The position numbers and the translations under genes are program-made. The notes beneath the pieces were generated by a model, which did no database searches, had not been told where the DNA came from, and worked only from the letters and a program-made list of their open reading frames with translations. DNA of 64,000 nucleotides from Daedaleopsis sinensis (Eukaryota; Basidiomycota; Agaricomycetes; Polyporales; Polyporaceae): contig CM066301.1 in assembly GCA_033807695.1 (NCBI GenBank), positions 2,976,001 to 3,040,000 of the forward strand. Reading direction: 5' to 3'. How positions within the stretch are numbered: position 1 is the stretch's first letter; each line of letters opens with the position of its first letter. Shown one piece after another: positions 9,552 through 20,809 of the stretch.

Positions 9552-12500
9552 GTGCAAGCGTTTGCGGTCATGTCTTCCTCCACCACAGTCGCCGAACTCT
9601 GCCTCCAACTCCGTCTCGCACTCGAGTCTTCCTCCGATGCGCTTCCGGCCAAAGAACTGAATGCAAGGGTGGAGACTTTCGCCAAAGAACTCCCTGACTC
9701 AGGTCCCCTACAACAGCTCGAGGACGAACTTCAAGCTATATACGACGACGTTCTCGGCCATTTCATCATATCGCAAGCCGAAATATTCCTCGCATTCATT
9801 TATCATCTGCGAACAGTCCTGCCATCATGCTCCATTATATCTACTTGGTTTGACCTCGTCCTGCGCCCAACGCTACGAGAACCGAAACTGTCTCCCCCCG
9901 CGGTTGAGTATGCGAAGGGTCTGATCCTGACTGCCCTCGACCCAGACAGAAACCTCCCTGATGCGGGGGATGGATCCGTGGACCTTGAGAAGATGAAGGA
10001 ACGAGTGGGTGATTTCAGGCGAAGGCTCATGGATTTCTACCTCCTAGACGCATTCAACGAGAGCTCTGGAGACGATGTCCTGGAATGGGCAGACCTATCG
10101 CTGGAGGAGCGTGACAAGAAAGGATGCTGGAAGGCAAACCTAGAAGACATTCTTGTGAGAGTAGGCTTGGAACGGCCAAATGTGAGCACTCAGTCATCGC
10201 GTCCGTACTTCTATCTGACACATTGCAGGATTTCCTCACTGAGCTCTACCGATGCTTCGACTCTCCAACATCTAGATTACAACTCTTAACTCTCCTCAAT
10301 GCGTACACATCCCATGCAACATTCCCGGAATGCGCCAATGCGCTTGCCTCGCACCCCCTCATGAACAGCCTCCTATACTGCCTCATCTTTGACACCTCCT
10401 CCACCGCGTGCACTATCGCACTGACCATTGTCACCAAGCTTCTGCCTGTATTTGCTGTTCATGCATGCGACCAACTCAAGCGTCTGCTTCCTCTTCTACT
10501 TGTTGTTCTGGCTCGTCTCCTGTGCTGGAAGGAACGGGTGTCATCTCAGCCCATGTGGCCCGTCCTCTATGGCTACGACAACCTCGAGGAAGGACCTCCC
10601 GAGTCAGACGAGGAACAGGCCGCAAAGGATGACGAAAACACCTCCTTACCTATTCGCGAGGACCTCGAATGGAATCCCCTACGGTTCACGTTCGAAGGCC
10701 CGCAATCCAAAGCGCCTTCCACTCACCGCTATTTCACGTTTCTGTACTATCTCTTTCCATGCAATGTGATTCGATTCTTGCGTTACCCTGTCAGGTATCT
10801 CAATGACAACGAGCTGGAGACCCTGTACGCCGTCGACTGGGAGAATGCACTCGATGAGGTGAAGATCAGGAGCAAAAGCGAGGTGAGCAGAGCTACCTCC
10901 TTCGACGCGCGACGGGCCACCAAAACGGATACAATCACAGCGACTGCTACGCATGCATGTTCTGCATCCCTTGCTTATCTGGCGCGGGGCGAGCGAGGAG
11001 CTCGAGCGACCGGATTTCTGGGCGAAGTTCGATGTCCACCAGATCGTCGGCGGTGCCACTATGCTCGACGTACGCAATGCGGGGTTAGGAATCAGACAGC
11101 ACATGCAGGAGACGCAATCACGCACCGCAGGGCCACATCCCAGCTCCCCTCCCGCAGAGCGTGGACGCAATTCTCGGCCATCTTCCATCATCGAAATCCC
11201 CTTGCCAGTGGCTGTCGAAGAACTGCCCCTGGCCGTCGCTGCTGCAGATGCCGCGCCCTTCTCGTCCTCTTTGGAAACCGTTCATCCAGCAGCGGAGCCA
11301 TCCGCCGTTGCAGATGCTGTACGTTTGAAGGTCTCCCTGACGGACATGATCGCGACATCCGTGGCGCTCAGATCGGGCCTCGACGTCGAAATAGTGGATG
11401 CTTCTCCTTCGTGGATCTCGACGCTCTTCCCCTCTCAACCCCAGACACGTTCGCCCTCACGGAACGGTCGTGAGTCGTCGCAACCTCCGGATGACACCGG
11501 CGAACCACCAGGTACCCCCGCGCAACCCGAGGCGGAACATTCCGCTCATGACCCAGTCCCTCGTCACGTCGTGGAAGCCATCTCAAATCTTCAGCGGGAA
11601 GTGCTGCTGCTGAAGAACGATCTGAACCTCGAGTTGTGGACGGCCCGCGAGAACGTGAAACACATCGGACGATTATACACAGAGCGTGTCTTGTCGCGCA
11701 ACGAAGAGTTTGAGCGGCAGGGATTGGTCAGTAACGTAAATATCGCATGCTCTAATGGATAGAAGGCTGATAATGCTGCAGCACAACACGTTGAAAGATT
11801 ACAAGTACCAGGTGACCGGCCTGCGGCAGCAGGTGAAGACAGAGAAACAGCAGGCAGCGGCACAGCGCATGCTGTACACGAACTGGAACCAGGAACTGAA
11901 TGAACGCATTTCCGTGCTGCGTGGAGAGAAGAAGACATGGACGACCGAAGCTGCGGCTATGCGGGCTGCGGAGAAGGAAGCAAAGGCAAGTATTCTCGAA
12001 CGCTACGGGTCCATTAGCTCACACACACCGCCTCGGCATAGGACACCTTCGCGGCGCAAGGAAAGCTGTTGGCAGAAGCGACCAATGCTGTTTTCAGCCT
12101 CAAGACGCAGATCAAAGAGAACGCGCCGAAAGTCGACCGATTGCACGACTATGAGATCCAGATTGAACAGCTCATGAAACTGCAGCGGTTATGGTATGTG
12201 CGGCTGCGATTTGCACGTTCTTACAGCGCTCATTGCGTACTGTACAGGGAGTCGGACGTACAGAAGTTGAACGATAGCAAGGAATACCTGGCGGCGTTCG
12301 CTAGCAAGTACAAGAAGATGGAACTCGGCGTGGAGGCACACGAGAAGGCTCTGTTGGACAAGGAGGAAGCGGCCACGTGAGTGTCTACAAACAACATGCT
12401 GAATGTTCAAGCTACTGATGTGAAACAGCGCACAACGACAACGCATTGTTGTTTTAGAGAGCAAGGTAGAACATTACAAGAAACGACTGGAAACAGCGCG

Positions 12501-12699
12501 GCGGTCGACGCTAAACGGGCAGACTGAGCTGCCGGCTGAATGGCGAAGAGTGCAAGCGGCGAACGAGAGGTTGAGAACGGAGAATGACGAGCTGCGCGAC
12601 GAGATCGAGGAGGTGAATGTGATGCTAGACTTGCTGAAGGCGCAGAGGAGCGGTCGGACAGGGCCCCTCGACTCTCCGCGGGCCTCACCGCCCATCTGA
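9552..12699 (+). CDS. TSC1: Hamartin (Tsc1) homologue
   Basis: Scaffold of the TSC1-TSC2 complex, which restrains Rheb/TORC1. Exons: 9552-10181, 10229-10882, 10941-11726, 11782-11985, 12042-12193, 12248-12376 and 12429-12699 give 941 residues (935 if starting at 9570). The N-terminal half is a helical, hydrophobic hamartin core ending with a segment around LLRMHVLHPLLIW. The middle is disordered. The C-terminal 300 residues are a long coiled coil (LQREVLLLKNDLNLELWTA onward to EVNVMLDLLKAQ), as in Tsc1 proteins. Intron 4 uses a GC donor (AAG/GCAAGT). A 39-bp GT...AG stretch at 11070-11108 is kept as coding because it is open and very short. Confidence 0.85.
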
Positions 12700-12756
12700 T
12701 GTTCTACTATGTATGCCAAATTAGGAAGCGGCTGTAGAACGCTGTAGAAAGTGGAG

Positions 12757-12829
12757 GAACGTTCGCGTTCAGTACACAAGGACACGGGCGCTTGGCCGCT
12801 TTGGTAGACTGAGATGGAAGGTTCTCGAA
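12757..12829 (+). promoter_or_regulatory. Heat-shock elements upstream of HSP90
   Basis: GAACGTTC at 12757-12764 is followed two bases later by another TTC, giving the alternating GAA/TTC units of a heat-shock element. A second TTCTCGAA lies at 12822-12829, about 125 bp before the HSP90 ATG. Both suit binding by heat-shock factor; this is inferred from consensus only. Confidence 0.6.
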
Positions 12830-12951
12830 TGGGCTTGGGAGGATGGTACAAAAACCCTCGAGGAGCCCTGTGCCCGTTCTTCAGCTGATTCGATCGCCCA
12901 CCTCAATCTCATCCTCATCTCTTACCCCCCCTCACGACCTTCACGCACAAA

Positions 12952-15395
12952 ATGGCCTCAGAGAGCTTTGGCTTCCAGGCTGAGATCAGCCAGCTGCTCG
13001 ACCTCATTATCAGTACGTCCTCGCTACTTGTTTCCTTGAAGGCGCATCTTGACACGCGTTTTCAGACACCTTCTACTCTAACAAGGAGATCTTCCTGCGT
13101 GAACTCATCTCCAACGCGTCCGATGCCCTCGACAAAATCCGTTACGCGTCCCTCACGGACCCCTCCGTCCTTGACTCGGGCAAGGACCTCTACATCCGCA
13201 TTGTCCCCGACAAGGAGAACAAAATCCTCTCTATCATCGATACCGGTATCGGTATGACCAAGGCTGACCTCGTCAACAACCTTGGTACTATCGCGAAGTC
13301 TGGCACGAAGGTGTGTGGCGCGAGTCCTTTGTGGTGTGCTTGGCCACTTAGCTGATGCGTTCGTTTGCAGGGCTTCATGGAGGCTCTCCAGTCCGGTGCC
13401 GATATTTCTATGATCGGTCAATTCGGTGTCGGTTTCTACTCTGCGTACCTCGTAGCCGAACGCGTACAGGTCATCTCGAAGCACAACGACGACGAGCAGT
13501 ACATCTGGGAGTCAGCGGCTGGTGGTACTTTCACCATCACCCCCGACACCAGCGGCAACGACCTTGGCCGTGGTACTGAGATCCGTCTCTACCTCAAGGA
13601 GGACCAGACTGAGTACCTTGAGGAGAAGCGCATCAAGGAGATCGTCAAGAAGCACTCCGAGTTCATCTCCTACCCCATTCAGTTGGCGGTGACCAAGGAG
13701 GTGGAGAAGGCATGTATCCTTTTTATCGTGGTGTTTCAGACGTCGTGCTAACTGGTAGCGAACAGGAGGTCGAGGACGACGAGGAAGTTGAAGAGGAGAA
13801 GGAAGAGTCCAAGGTCGAGGAAGTCGAGGACGAGGACAAGCCGAAGGAGAAGAAGACGAAGAAGATCAAGGAGAAGGAGGTCACGAACGAGGAGCTCAAC
13901 AAGACGAAGCCTATCTGGACGCGCAACCCCTCGGACATCACCGCCGAGGAGTACGGCGCGTTCTACAAGAGCTTGACCAACGACTGGGAGGAGCACCTTG
14001 CTGTCAAGCACTTCTCCGTCGAGGGTCAGCTCGAGTTCAAGGCGATTCTGTTCGTTCCTAAGCGGTGAGTTCTTATGCGCGTCCTACGCCTGTGCGACTT
14101 GTGTGTTGACATTCGCCTATAGCGCGCCATTCGATCTCTTCGAGTCCAAGAAGAAGCGCAACAACATCAAGCTCTACGTCCGCCGTGTTTTCATCATGGA
14201 CGACTGCGAGGATCTCATTCCGGAATACCTCAACTTCATCAAGGGTATCGTCGACTCTGAGGACCTTCCTCTCAACATCTCCCGTGAGACCCTCCAGCAG
14301 AACAAGATTCTCAAGGTCATCCGGAAGAACCTCGTCAAGAAGTGCATGGACCTGTTCTCCGAGATCGCTGAGGACAAGGACAACTTCACCAAGTTCTACG
14401 AGTCATTCGGCAAGAACATCAAGCTTGGTGTTCACGAGGACGCCCAGAACCGTAGCAAGCTTGCCGAGTTCCTCCGCTTCTACACGACGAAGTCCACCGA
14501 GGAGCTGACTTCGCTCAAGGGTGAGTTGGCTTCATCGGATTTGCTGCCCTGCGAGATATCTAATCATTCCATCAGACTACATCACGCGCATGCCCGAAGT
14601 GCAGAAGAACATCTACTACCTCACCGGCGAGTCGCTCTCGTCCATCAAGGACTCTCCGTTCCTTGAGGTGCTCAAGAAGAAGGGCTTCGAGGTTCTCCTC
14701 CTCGTCGACCCCATTGACGAGTACGCCATCACCCAGCTCAAGGAGTTCGACGGACACAAGCTTGTCTGCGTCTCCAAGGAGGGTCTGGAGCTCGAGGAGA
14801 CTGATGAGGAGAAGAAGGCTCGCGAGGAGGAGGCCAAGCAGTTCGAGGACCTCTGCAAGGCCGTCAAGGACGCGCTCGGTGACAAGGTCGAGAAGGTCGT
14901 CGTCTCCAACCGTATCACCGACTCCCCTTGCGTTCTCGTCACCGGGCAGTTCGGCTGGTCATCGAACATGGTGCGTTCTTCTATGTCTTGTTCGCGTCTG
15001 TTGCGATGTATACTAAAGGTGCTTTGGTTTTACAGGAGCGTATCATGAAGGCGCAGGCACTCCGTGACTCGTCCATGTCGTCCTACATGGCCTCGAAGAA
15101 GACGCTTGAGCTGAACCCATCCAACGCGATCGTCAAGGAGCTTAAGCGCAAGGTCGCGGAGGACAAGGCCGACAAGTCCGTTCGCGACCTTACGTTCCTC
15201 CTGTTCGAGACTGCCCTCCTCACCTCTGGCTTCTCGCTCGACGACCCCACGTCGTTCGCGAAGCGTATCCACCGCATGATTGCTCTCGGTCTCGACGTCG
15301 ATGACGAGGAATCTGCGCCCGCACCGTCGACAACTACTGAGGAGCCCGTCGCCGCGGAGGCAGCGTCGACGTCTGCGATGGAGGAGATCGATTAA
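12952..15395 (+). CDS. HSP90: Cytosolic heat-shock protein Hsp90
   Basis: ATP-dependent chaperone for kinases and receptors. Seven exons: 12952-13012, 13066-13310, 13371-13709, 13766-14064, 14123-14520, 14576-14970 and 15036-15395 give 698 residues. The GHKL ATPase has [38 protein letters not shown] and [16 protein letters not shown] charged linker ([14 protein letters not shown] onward) leads to the middle domain with [12 protein letters not shown]. The protein ends with [13 protein letters not shown] sequence ([10 protein letters not shown]) rather than the usual MEEVD TPR-binding tail. The third intron appears to use a GC donor; a GT alternative 9 bp upstream would delete VEK from TKEVEKEV. 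Heat-shock elements lie upstream. Confidence 0.97.
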
Positions 15396-15604
15396 GCGCC
15401 TGTGTCTCTCGGACGTTCTGGGGTTACGATAGATCTGCTTTGAAGAGGTTCCATTTCATACTGTATACTAGTCACTGTCGGGCATTGCTGTTTTCCTGCA
15501 TCATCACACTCATCACTTACAGTAGTATCGCAATGAATACATCCCTTGCTTGTCATTCTTTCTGCTGCGCTCGACTTCGTCTACAGGAAGTACTACAAGG
15601 TATT

Positions 15605-16739
15605 CTACTTCTTCTTGGCTATGATAACGAAAGTTTGGTAGGGGTACTCGAAGATGCCCTTGTCCTCTTCTATCCAAGTCAAGCCGTCCTTGCGGTCAAC
15701 GATGGCGCTTATATCATCGACAACGCTCTGTTTCTGGTCAGGCGGCAGAATGGCGATGTAACTTTTGCTGCAGGCGCGGTTGACGACGATCTCCTTGTTG
15801 CCCGGCAGCACGTAGTCCCACACGTTCTCCTCCGGGGGCGCGAAGTTCGCCTGGTACGACGGCGTAGAGAACGTCGCGCGCCAGAGGCCGAGACGGAACT
15901 GCGGCGACCCGCCTTCGTGTCGCTCGAAGCGGTCGCGGATCTGCGCGACCCACGCTGCACGGTTCCTGGGTAGGAGGAGGAGGGGTCAATGGAGTCTAAT
16001 TCCGGATCCCACTTCTGGTGAGATGAAGGAGCGCAGGGGTAGGCGGCGTACCTGTCCTCGAGGTTCCAGATGAGAGCGACGACGCCGTCCGGCTTCAGGA
16101 CGCGCGCGAACTCTGCGGCCGCCTTATCGTAGTCCGGGCACCAGTGGAACGCCTGCGAGTCGCGCGCAATCGCGCGTCAGCCAGGGACGATGCCCATCGC
16201 ACAGAGGGAGAGGGAGAGGGATATGGGGAGACGAATCGGGCCCATACCTGGGCGATGATCACAAGGTCGGCCCAACCGTCCTCAACGTTGGTGGTGTCGA
16301 ACGTGCCCTCGCGGATGGAAACGCGGGGGTCCGTGACGGTCTTGGAGAACTGGGTGCGCATGCCCTCGCTGGGCTCGATGGCGCGGAGCTCGTTGATAGA
16401 GTTCGCCCAGTCGGGGTGGGCGAGAAGGGCGCGGGTGGAGATCCCAGTGCCGGCGCCGATCCTGGGAGGGGAGCATCATCAGCACCTCTATCCTGCTAGT
16501 CGTCGTTCTGCTGCTTCGGTGCGCACTCGACTATGTTCAGGGGCGCGGAGCCCCGGACGGCCTGTCGGACGTGCGCGAGGACACCCGGTTGGTACGACGG
16601 CCGCGCGCTGAAAAGCACCCGTTTAGTGAAGTCGCAGCAGTCGACACAGACTGATAACGGTCGGGAGCACATACCGATCGTAGAGCTCGTTCGTCCCGGC
16701 ACCGAAACCCTCTTTGGCAATGTTGTGTACGACCGTCAT
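15605..16739 (-). CDS. SAM-dependent methyltransferase (type 11, Tmt1/Crg1-like)
   Basis: Class I methyltransferase of unknown substrate. Exons on the minus strand: 16739-16675, 16607-16527, 16461-16248, 16152-16052 and 15965-15605 give 273 residues. The SAM-binding glycine loop is IVEIGAGTGISTRALLAHP, followed by the acidic strand ELRAIEPSEGM, then DGWADLVIIAQAFHWC and VLKPDGVVALIWNLEDR. The N-terminus (YDRARPSYQPGVL) is typical of the fungal family containing yeast Tmt1 and Crg1. It converges on HSP90, 209 bp away. The substrate cannot be told from sequence. Confidence 0.85.
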
Positions 16740-17417
16740 GTTGCGACGCGCAGTTTGAATATCAATGCACAGCTGATGAAGCCAGCGCGTCGGTGAGCGA
16801 ACTGGGTAGTTTGTAAGGTATCATGGCGTACCTTTCGCGTGAGTGGTGGCGAGCTGCCGGTGTGGGTAGAGAACGCTTGCAGACTTGAGTTTGTGAGCTC
16901 CCCTTTTATGCACTCCTACTACGCGATCTAACTTGGATCGGTGGGCATACCTCGATGGTGGGCGATAAGTCCGAGAAGCCGAAAGAGCTCCAATTCGGGT
17001 TGGCGTCCCAGGCATGCCGCAATTATGGCGTAGCAGACCACGGGCAGTCAGGTTGATATAATTAGCACTCCTGGTCCATGCAGACGGATCCTGCGCTCTT
17101 TGCACCATTCTCATCGTACGAGGATGGTCGTAAGATGCGATGGAAGGGTTCAGCTGATTTACAGCCTATGTCTGTCAGGCGGGCTTCAAGGAAGAGGATA
17201 GTTCGGGAGGAGGATTCTGGATAACGTTAGAGATCAATTTCGGTGATGTTCTGTAATACCATGCCCAGTCAGCTTGTCAAAAAGCAAAAAGATACTTCTC
17301 AATCTTGAAGCTGAAGCTTTGAAGGGTCTATATAGACTGTAATGTTAGGACTGCATGTAAAAAACTTGCACGCACTCCAAGAGTCCAAACGCACGAGATA
17401 AACATGCGAGACACGCT
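16740..17417. other. Intergenic upstream of the methyltransferase
   Basis: Only short unsupported frames are present. It should contain the methyltransferase promoter. Confidence 0.45.
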
Positions 17418-17510
17418 CGACGACAGGAGGGTTCGAACCTCCGCTCGCATAGCGAAACAGATATTGAGACAGATTCTAATCTGTCGCCTTAACCACTCGG
17501 CCATATCGTC
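17418..17510 (-). tRNA. tRNA-Ser (AGA) with a short intron
   Basis: Read on the minus strand, the acceptor stem GACGATA pairs with TGTCGTC and is followed by discriminator G. The D arm is GGCCGAGTGGTTAAGGC (A box), the anticodon stem is ACAGA/TCTGT, the long variable arm is TCGC-TAT-GCGA, and the T arm is GGAGG-TTCGAAC-CCTCC (B box). The anticodon loop is TTAGAA + A, interrupted after position 37 by about 11 nt (TCTGTCTCAAT). The intron repeats the 3' stem sequence TCTGT. Removing it leaves a canonical 82-nt class II tRNA-Ser with anticodon AGA. Confidence 0.88.
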
Positions 17511-18359
17511 GTTGTCCAGGTGCTCCATTCAGCGAGCCTTGATGATGCAGGGCTTTTAGTCTGATTAATACTATCTTTAGTTGTCCGCGAGCGAGGCTGT
17601 CATCTTTCTATCTTGGTTAGCTACGGAGACTACCGCGAGCGTGGCCTTGATGGTAAGTGCACATTGAATCTGACGATTCTTGCCAGGACCTTAACATCAG
17701 TACCAAGCGGCGCTTTTGATATGTGAACTCGACCAGCGCTGTTCTCCCCGCTCAGCACGGCTGCCGTCGGCATGAGGCCGTCGCTGAGAGCAAGCCTAGA
17801 GAATGAATGGGATGTCGCCCAAGCATGAGGAGCTCGCGCGATCCAATTGGAACAACACTGATTGCGCAGAATCAAGCAGTGATGGTTGACTTACGACGAC
17901 AGATCCTGAGAAATGATGCACATCCATGTTGTCGCGATCGGAGGTTTACTACCGAAGCGGCGGCGAACGAGACAAATACTACCGAGCACCGGTGCCTCCC
18001 AAAATCCAGTCTCTACGTTCAATCTTGGGTTGCGAGCCCTATCGTACGTGCCGGACTATTTTGGTGCACAATGCAGATACTGACTTTCGCTGTCCTAACA
18101 CGATCCCGGACTTCTGTGCCACGCTAGAAATAGGGCGAGCTTATCTTAGAATGCGGAGCAAATACAGAGGGCCAAGGGATGACAGTGATGTGGTTGAAGC
18201 TGTTCCTCTCTTACCGGTGACTCGGTTCCTAACATCGCATTCTCATGAAAAGCAGGAGACCGCATCCCCGGCGCGTTGTTTTTGCAATAAAATGGCTATC
18301 GCCTCTGGTCTCTATCTCCGTTGGCCTTGATGGTCTGCCCTCCCAACTAATTCTGCGGC
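17511..18359. other. Intergenic, no gene recognised
   Basis: Open frames up to about 130 codons exist (for example 17926-18330), but they have no recognisable domain or coding bias. Confidence 0.45.
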
Positions 18360-20002
18360 ATGAACGCGACCACTGACGACGACTCCCAGCGGGAGTTGCT
18401 GGAGTCCTTCGTGAACTATCTTGCAAACAAGTGAGTCTATTCTGCACGTTCGCATCAAATCGAGCGATAGTTTGATGACCCACGTAGCCTGATCTTCAAC
18501 TATGCGGACCTGGCCGCGTTTGGTGAGTTTCATTCATCCAATATACCATTACGTTCCGACTTCTGACCTTCTCGGATACTACAGTTCTTGTCGTCTTTGA
18601 ATACGCGATGACTTTCGACCGCGAAGTCCAATTTGCGTGGGGCCGTAGGCTTTCATGGGCAAGAAGCATATTCCTCCTCAATAGGTACTTCACGATACTA
18701 GAGTACTTCCTTGTGCTGGGGCCCATGTTACCTGTAGTCAACCTCTTTGTGAGTACCACGTTCTAGGTCAACGTTCGTTAGTTACTGACATATCTGCTAG
18801 GGGTAAGCAACCTGTCAGATCACACCGTCAACTGTCTTGATCATGTCTACTGCCTAGTTGCGTGCTTCAGACAAGGCTGATGCAGTCGGTACAGATGTTG
18901 CTATATTCCGTCTGGGCAGGTGAGTCTCCCGAAGCCATCTAGCCGCTGACATTCTGACGGCTCCCTATAGCATTCTCAGGATTGCGCATCTATGCGATAA
19001 GTGGCTGCGACCCGGCCGTCACTGTTATCGTGTTTGCACTCGCTATGGTCCCGGTAGCAACGAACGCCGTAAGCTTCTGCGACGTCTGATCTGGTGCAAG
19101 GATTGTGCTCACAATGTGCCGCAGTATGTTGCTGCCTACACAGATATAGCTCTTTCGGAGCTGGGGTGCTTGAGTGGACTGGACTCGCAGTTGACAACTG
19201 TGACTTGGACTCAGTAGGTATTCTCGTTGCTTGTGATTCGGTTTGCTGCTCATCCTGCCTTCGAAGGCGTGCGTATCCTCCAACAGATTACCGAATGAAG
19301 TTAACAACATCAGTCTATAGTGTCCGTCGCCACTCGGACTTGCATGATAGTCTCGGATGTGATCGTGATTGTGGTTACCTGGGTGAAAACCTGGAGTACC
19401 ATACGCGCTGCGCAGCCACTCCATTTACACATGTCTTTCACGTCGCTGGTCCTCAAGGAAGGCATCTTGTACTTCGTGTACGTCGTCTCAATTCTTCCCA
19501 CTTAGCGCACTCTCACTTGGAATGGCTTGTGCAGGATTGTACTCTCCCTCAACATCATCCAGATCGTCCTCGACCTGACGGTGGTTGGTAGCTATGGATT
19601 CATTATACCCTTCTTAAACGTGTACGTGCTGGAGCGATTCACCGCGGATACAATGTCAGTCTAACGACGTCAATTCTGTGCAGCATGACGCCAATCCTGA
19701 TCTCTCGCTTCCTCTTCGACCTGGATGACCTGAGGTTGCACGATCAAGACGTGACATACCCATCGTATCTGATACGCACACATCCTGTCGAGAAGAGCTT
19801 GACTCTCCAATTCGTTGACCCTGAGAGTAGCGTGAGTGTCATGTGTCTCGCTTATCAAGCTGAACGCTGATCAAGCTCAAAATACCCTTAGGATTCGGAC
19901 TACATCCAGTCTCAAATCGTCTTCAGCGGCCATCGCAGCGAAGGTCGAATACGAGACGCAGGTGACGCAGAAGAAGGCTACAAACCGACCGCGACGTGGT
20001 AA
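18360..20002 (+). CDS. DUF6533-like multi-pass membrane protein, copy A
   Basis: Function unknown; DUF6533 proteins are expanded in Agaricomycetes and look like seven-helix membrane proteins. Proposed exons: 18360-18430, 18488-18522, 18585-18748, 18801-18802, 18858-18919, 18971-19068, 19125-19199, 19314-19477, 19535-19654, 19684-19831 and 19892-20002, about 349 residues. Family-like pieces are VVFEYAMTFDREVQFAWGR, FLLNRYFTILEYFLVL, FSGLRIYAISG, MIVSDVIVIVVTWVKTW, LKEGILYFVIVLSLNII and PILISRFLFDLDDL. A 2-nt exon (GG) between TGCTAG and GTAAGC is needed to keep frame. The exon 7/8 junction is uncertain. Head-to-tail with copies B and C. Confidence 0.75.
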
Positions 20003-20809
20003 GGGCGCGCGCGATTCCCGGAGATTCACATGTACATTAGCGAGCTTCAATCCGAGTCGGACCCTTGCCGCAATTTCTGCGATCCGGGTATGTACGCATG
20101 GGAAAAGGTCCCACGGAACCGGTGAGTACGATGGACATGATTGCGGCCCAGTTTTCTCTGACGGAATTAGCGCAGCGTCAGACTTAGCGCAGGGCAAAGG
20201 TTCCATCTGTCAAGCACAGCGGGACCCAACGCTATGGCCATCTTGGTGACCGCGCCGCAAATATAGCTGGGCGCACAAAATGCAATGGTCAGGACCAGCA
20301 CCGTCAGGTTTGAGGGATGAACGAATGGGAGACGTCGAGATCGCACCCGGCCGTCAGAGCTAATCAGTTCGGCGCCCTCTGACATGATTGGGTGCAGTTC
20401 GATCTCCCATTGGCACTACCCGCTGTGTCCCACAGTGACTGTGCCATGACAGTGACGGCGATGCATATGGTACCGCGCGGGCGTGTGTGGCGGCCTATCC
20501 AGCGGCTTGCGCAGCATCGATCCGAGCAGTCTTTCTGGCTGTGCGCCTCGAAGGACGGCCCGAGTGGCTCCCCGCGGAAGCTCTGCCATTGGCTGTGTCT
20601 GGCGCACCTGAGATTGAGAGAGTCCGTGCAAAAAGACCGACAGCGTGAGTGCTTCGCTCGATAGTTGACCGCACACTGCGCACAGCCTGAGGTATCATGC
20701 CACACCGAGCGCTGCCCCAAGTGAGTATTTATACTCCCTGCCTCCTCAGATGTAACTCCTGCTGTCTCGCTGACCTTGACGGTCCATTCTTTCTGCAGGG
20801 CCCTGCAGC
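20003..20809. repeat. Spacer repeated between copies A/B and B/C
   Basis: From about 20070 on, this spacer resembles about 22610-23287. It shares segments such as ATGTACGCATGGGAAAA, TATAGCTGGGCGCACAAAAT and CATATGGTACCGCGCGGGCG. No intact gene is seen. It probably forms the 5' part of the duplicated unit and carries the copy promoters. Confidence 0.6.
20726..20733 (+). promoter_or_regulatory. TATA-like element of copy B
   Basis: TATTTATA sits inside the palindrome GAGTATTTATACTC, about 77 bp upstream of the copy B ATG. The matching site in copy C is GAGTACTTATACTC, which breaks the palindrome. Confidence 0.45.

Noticed and set aside
11070..11108. A 39-bp GT-AG intron in TSC1
   Set aside because: It is open, a multiple of three and shorter than other introns here, so it was kept as coding. 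cDNA could reverse this.
17926..18330. Possible 134-codon gene upstream of copy A
   Set aside because: No domain, no introns and no similarity to the neighbouring paralogue spacers. Likely a chance frame.
20364..20720. Minus-strand frame in the A/B spacer
   Set aside because: The equivalent frame is interrupted in the B/C spacer, so it is not conserved as coding.
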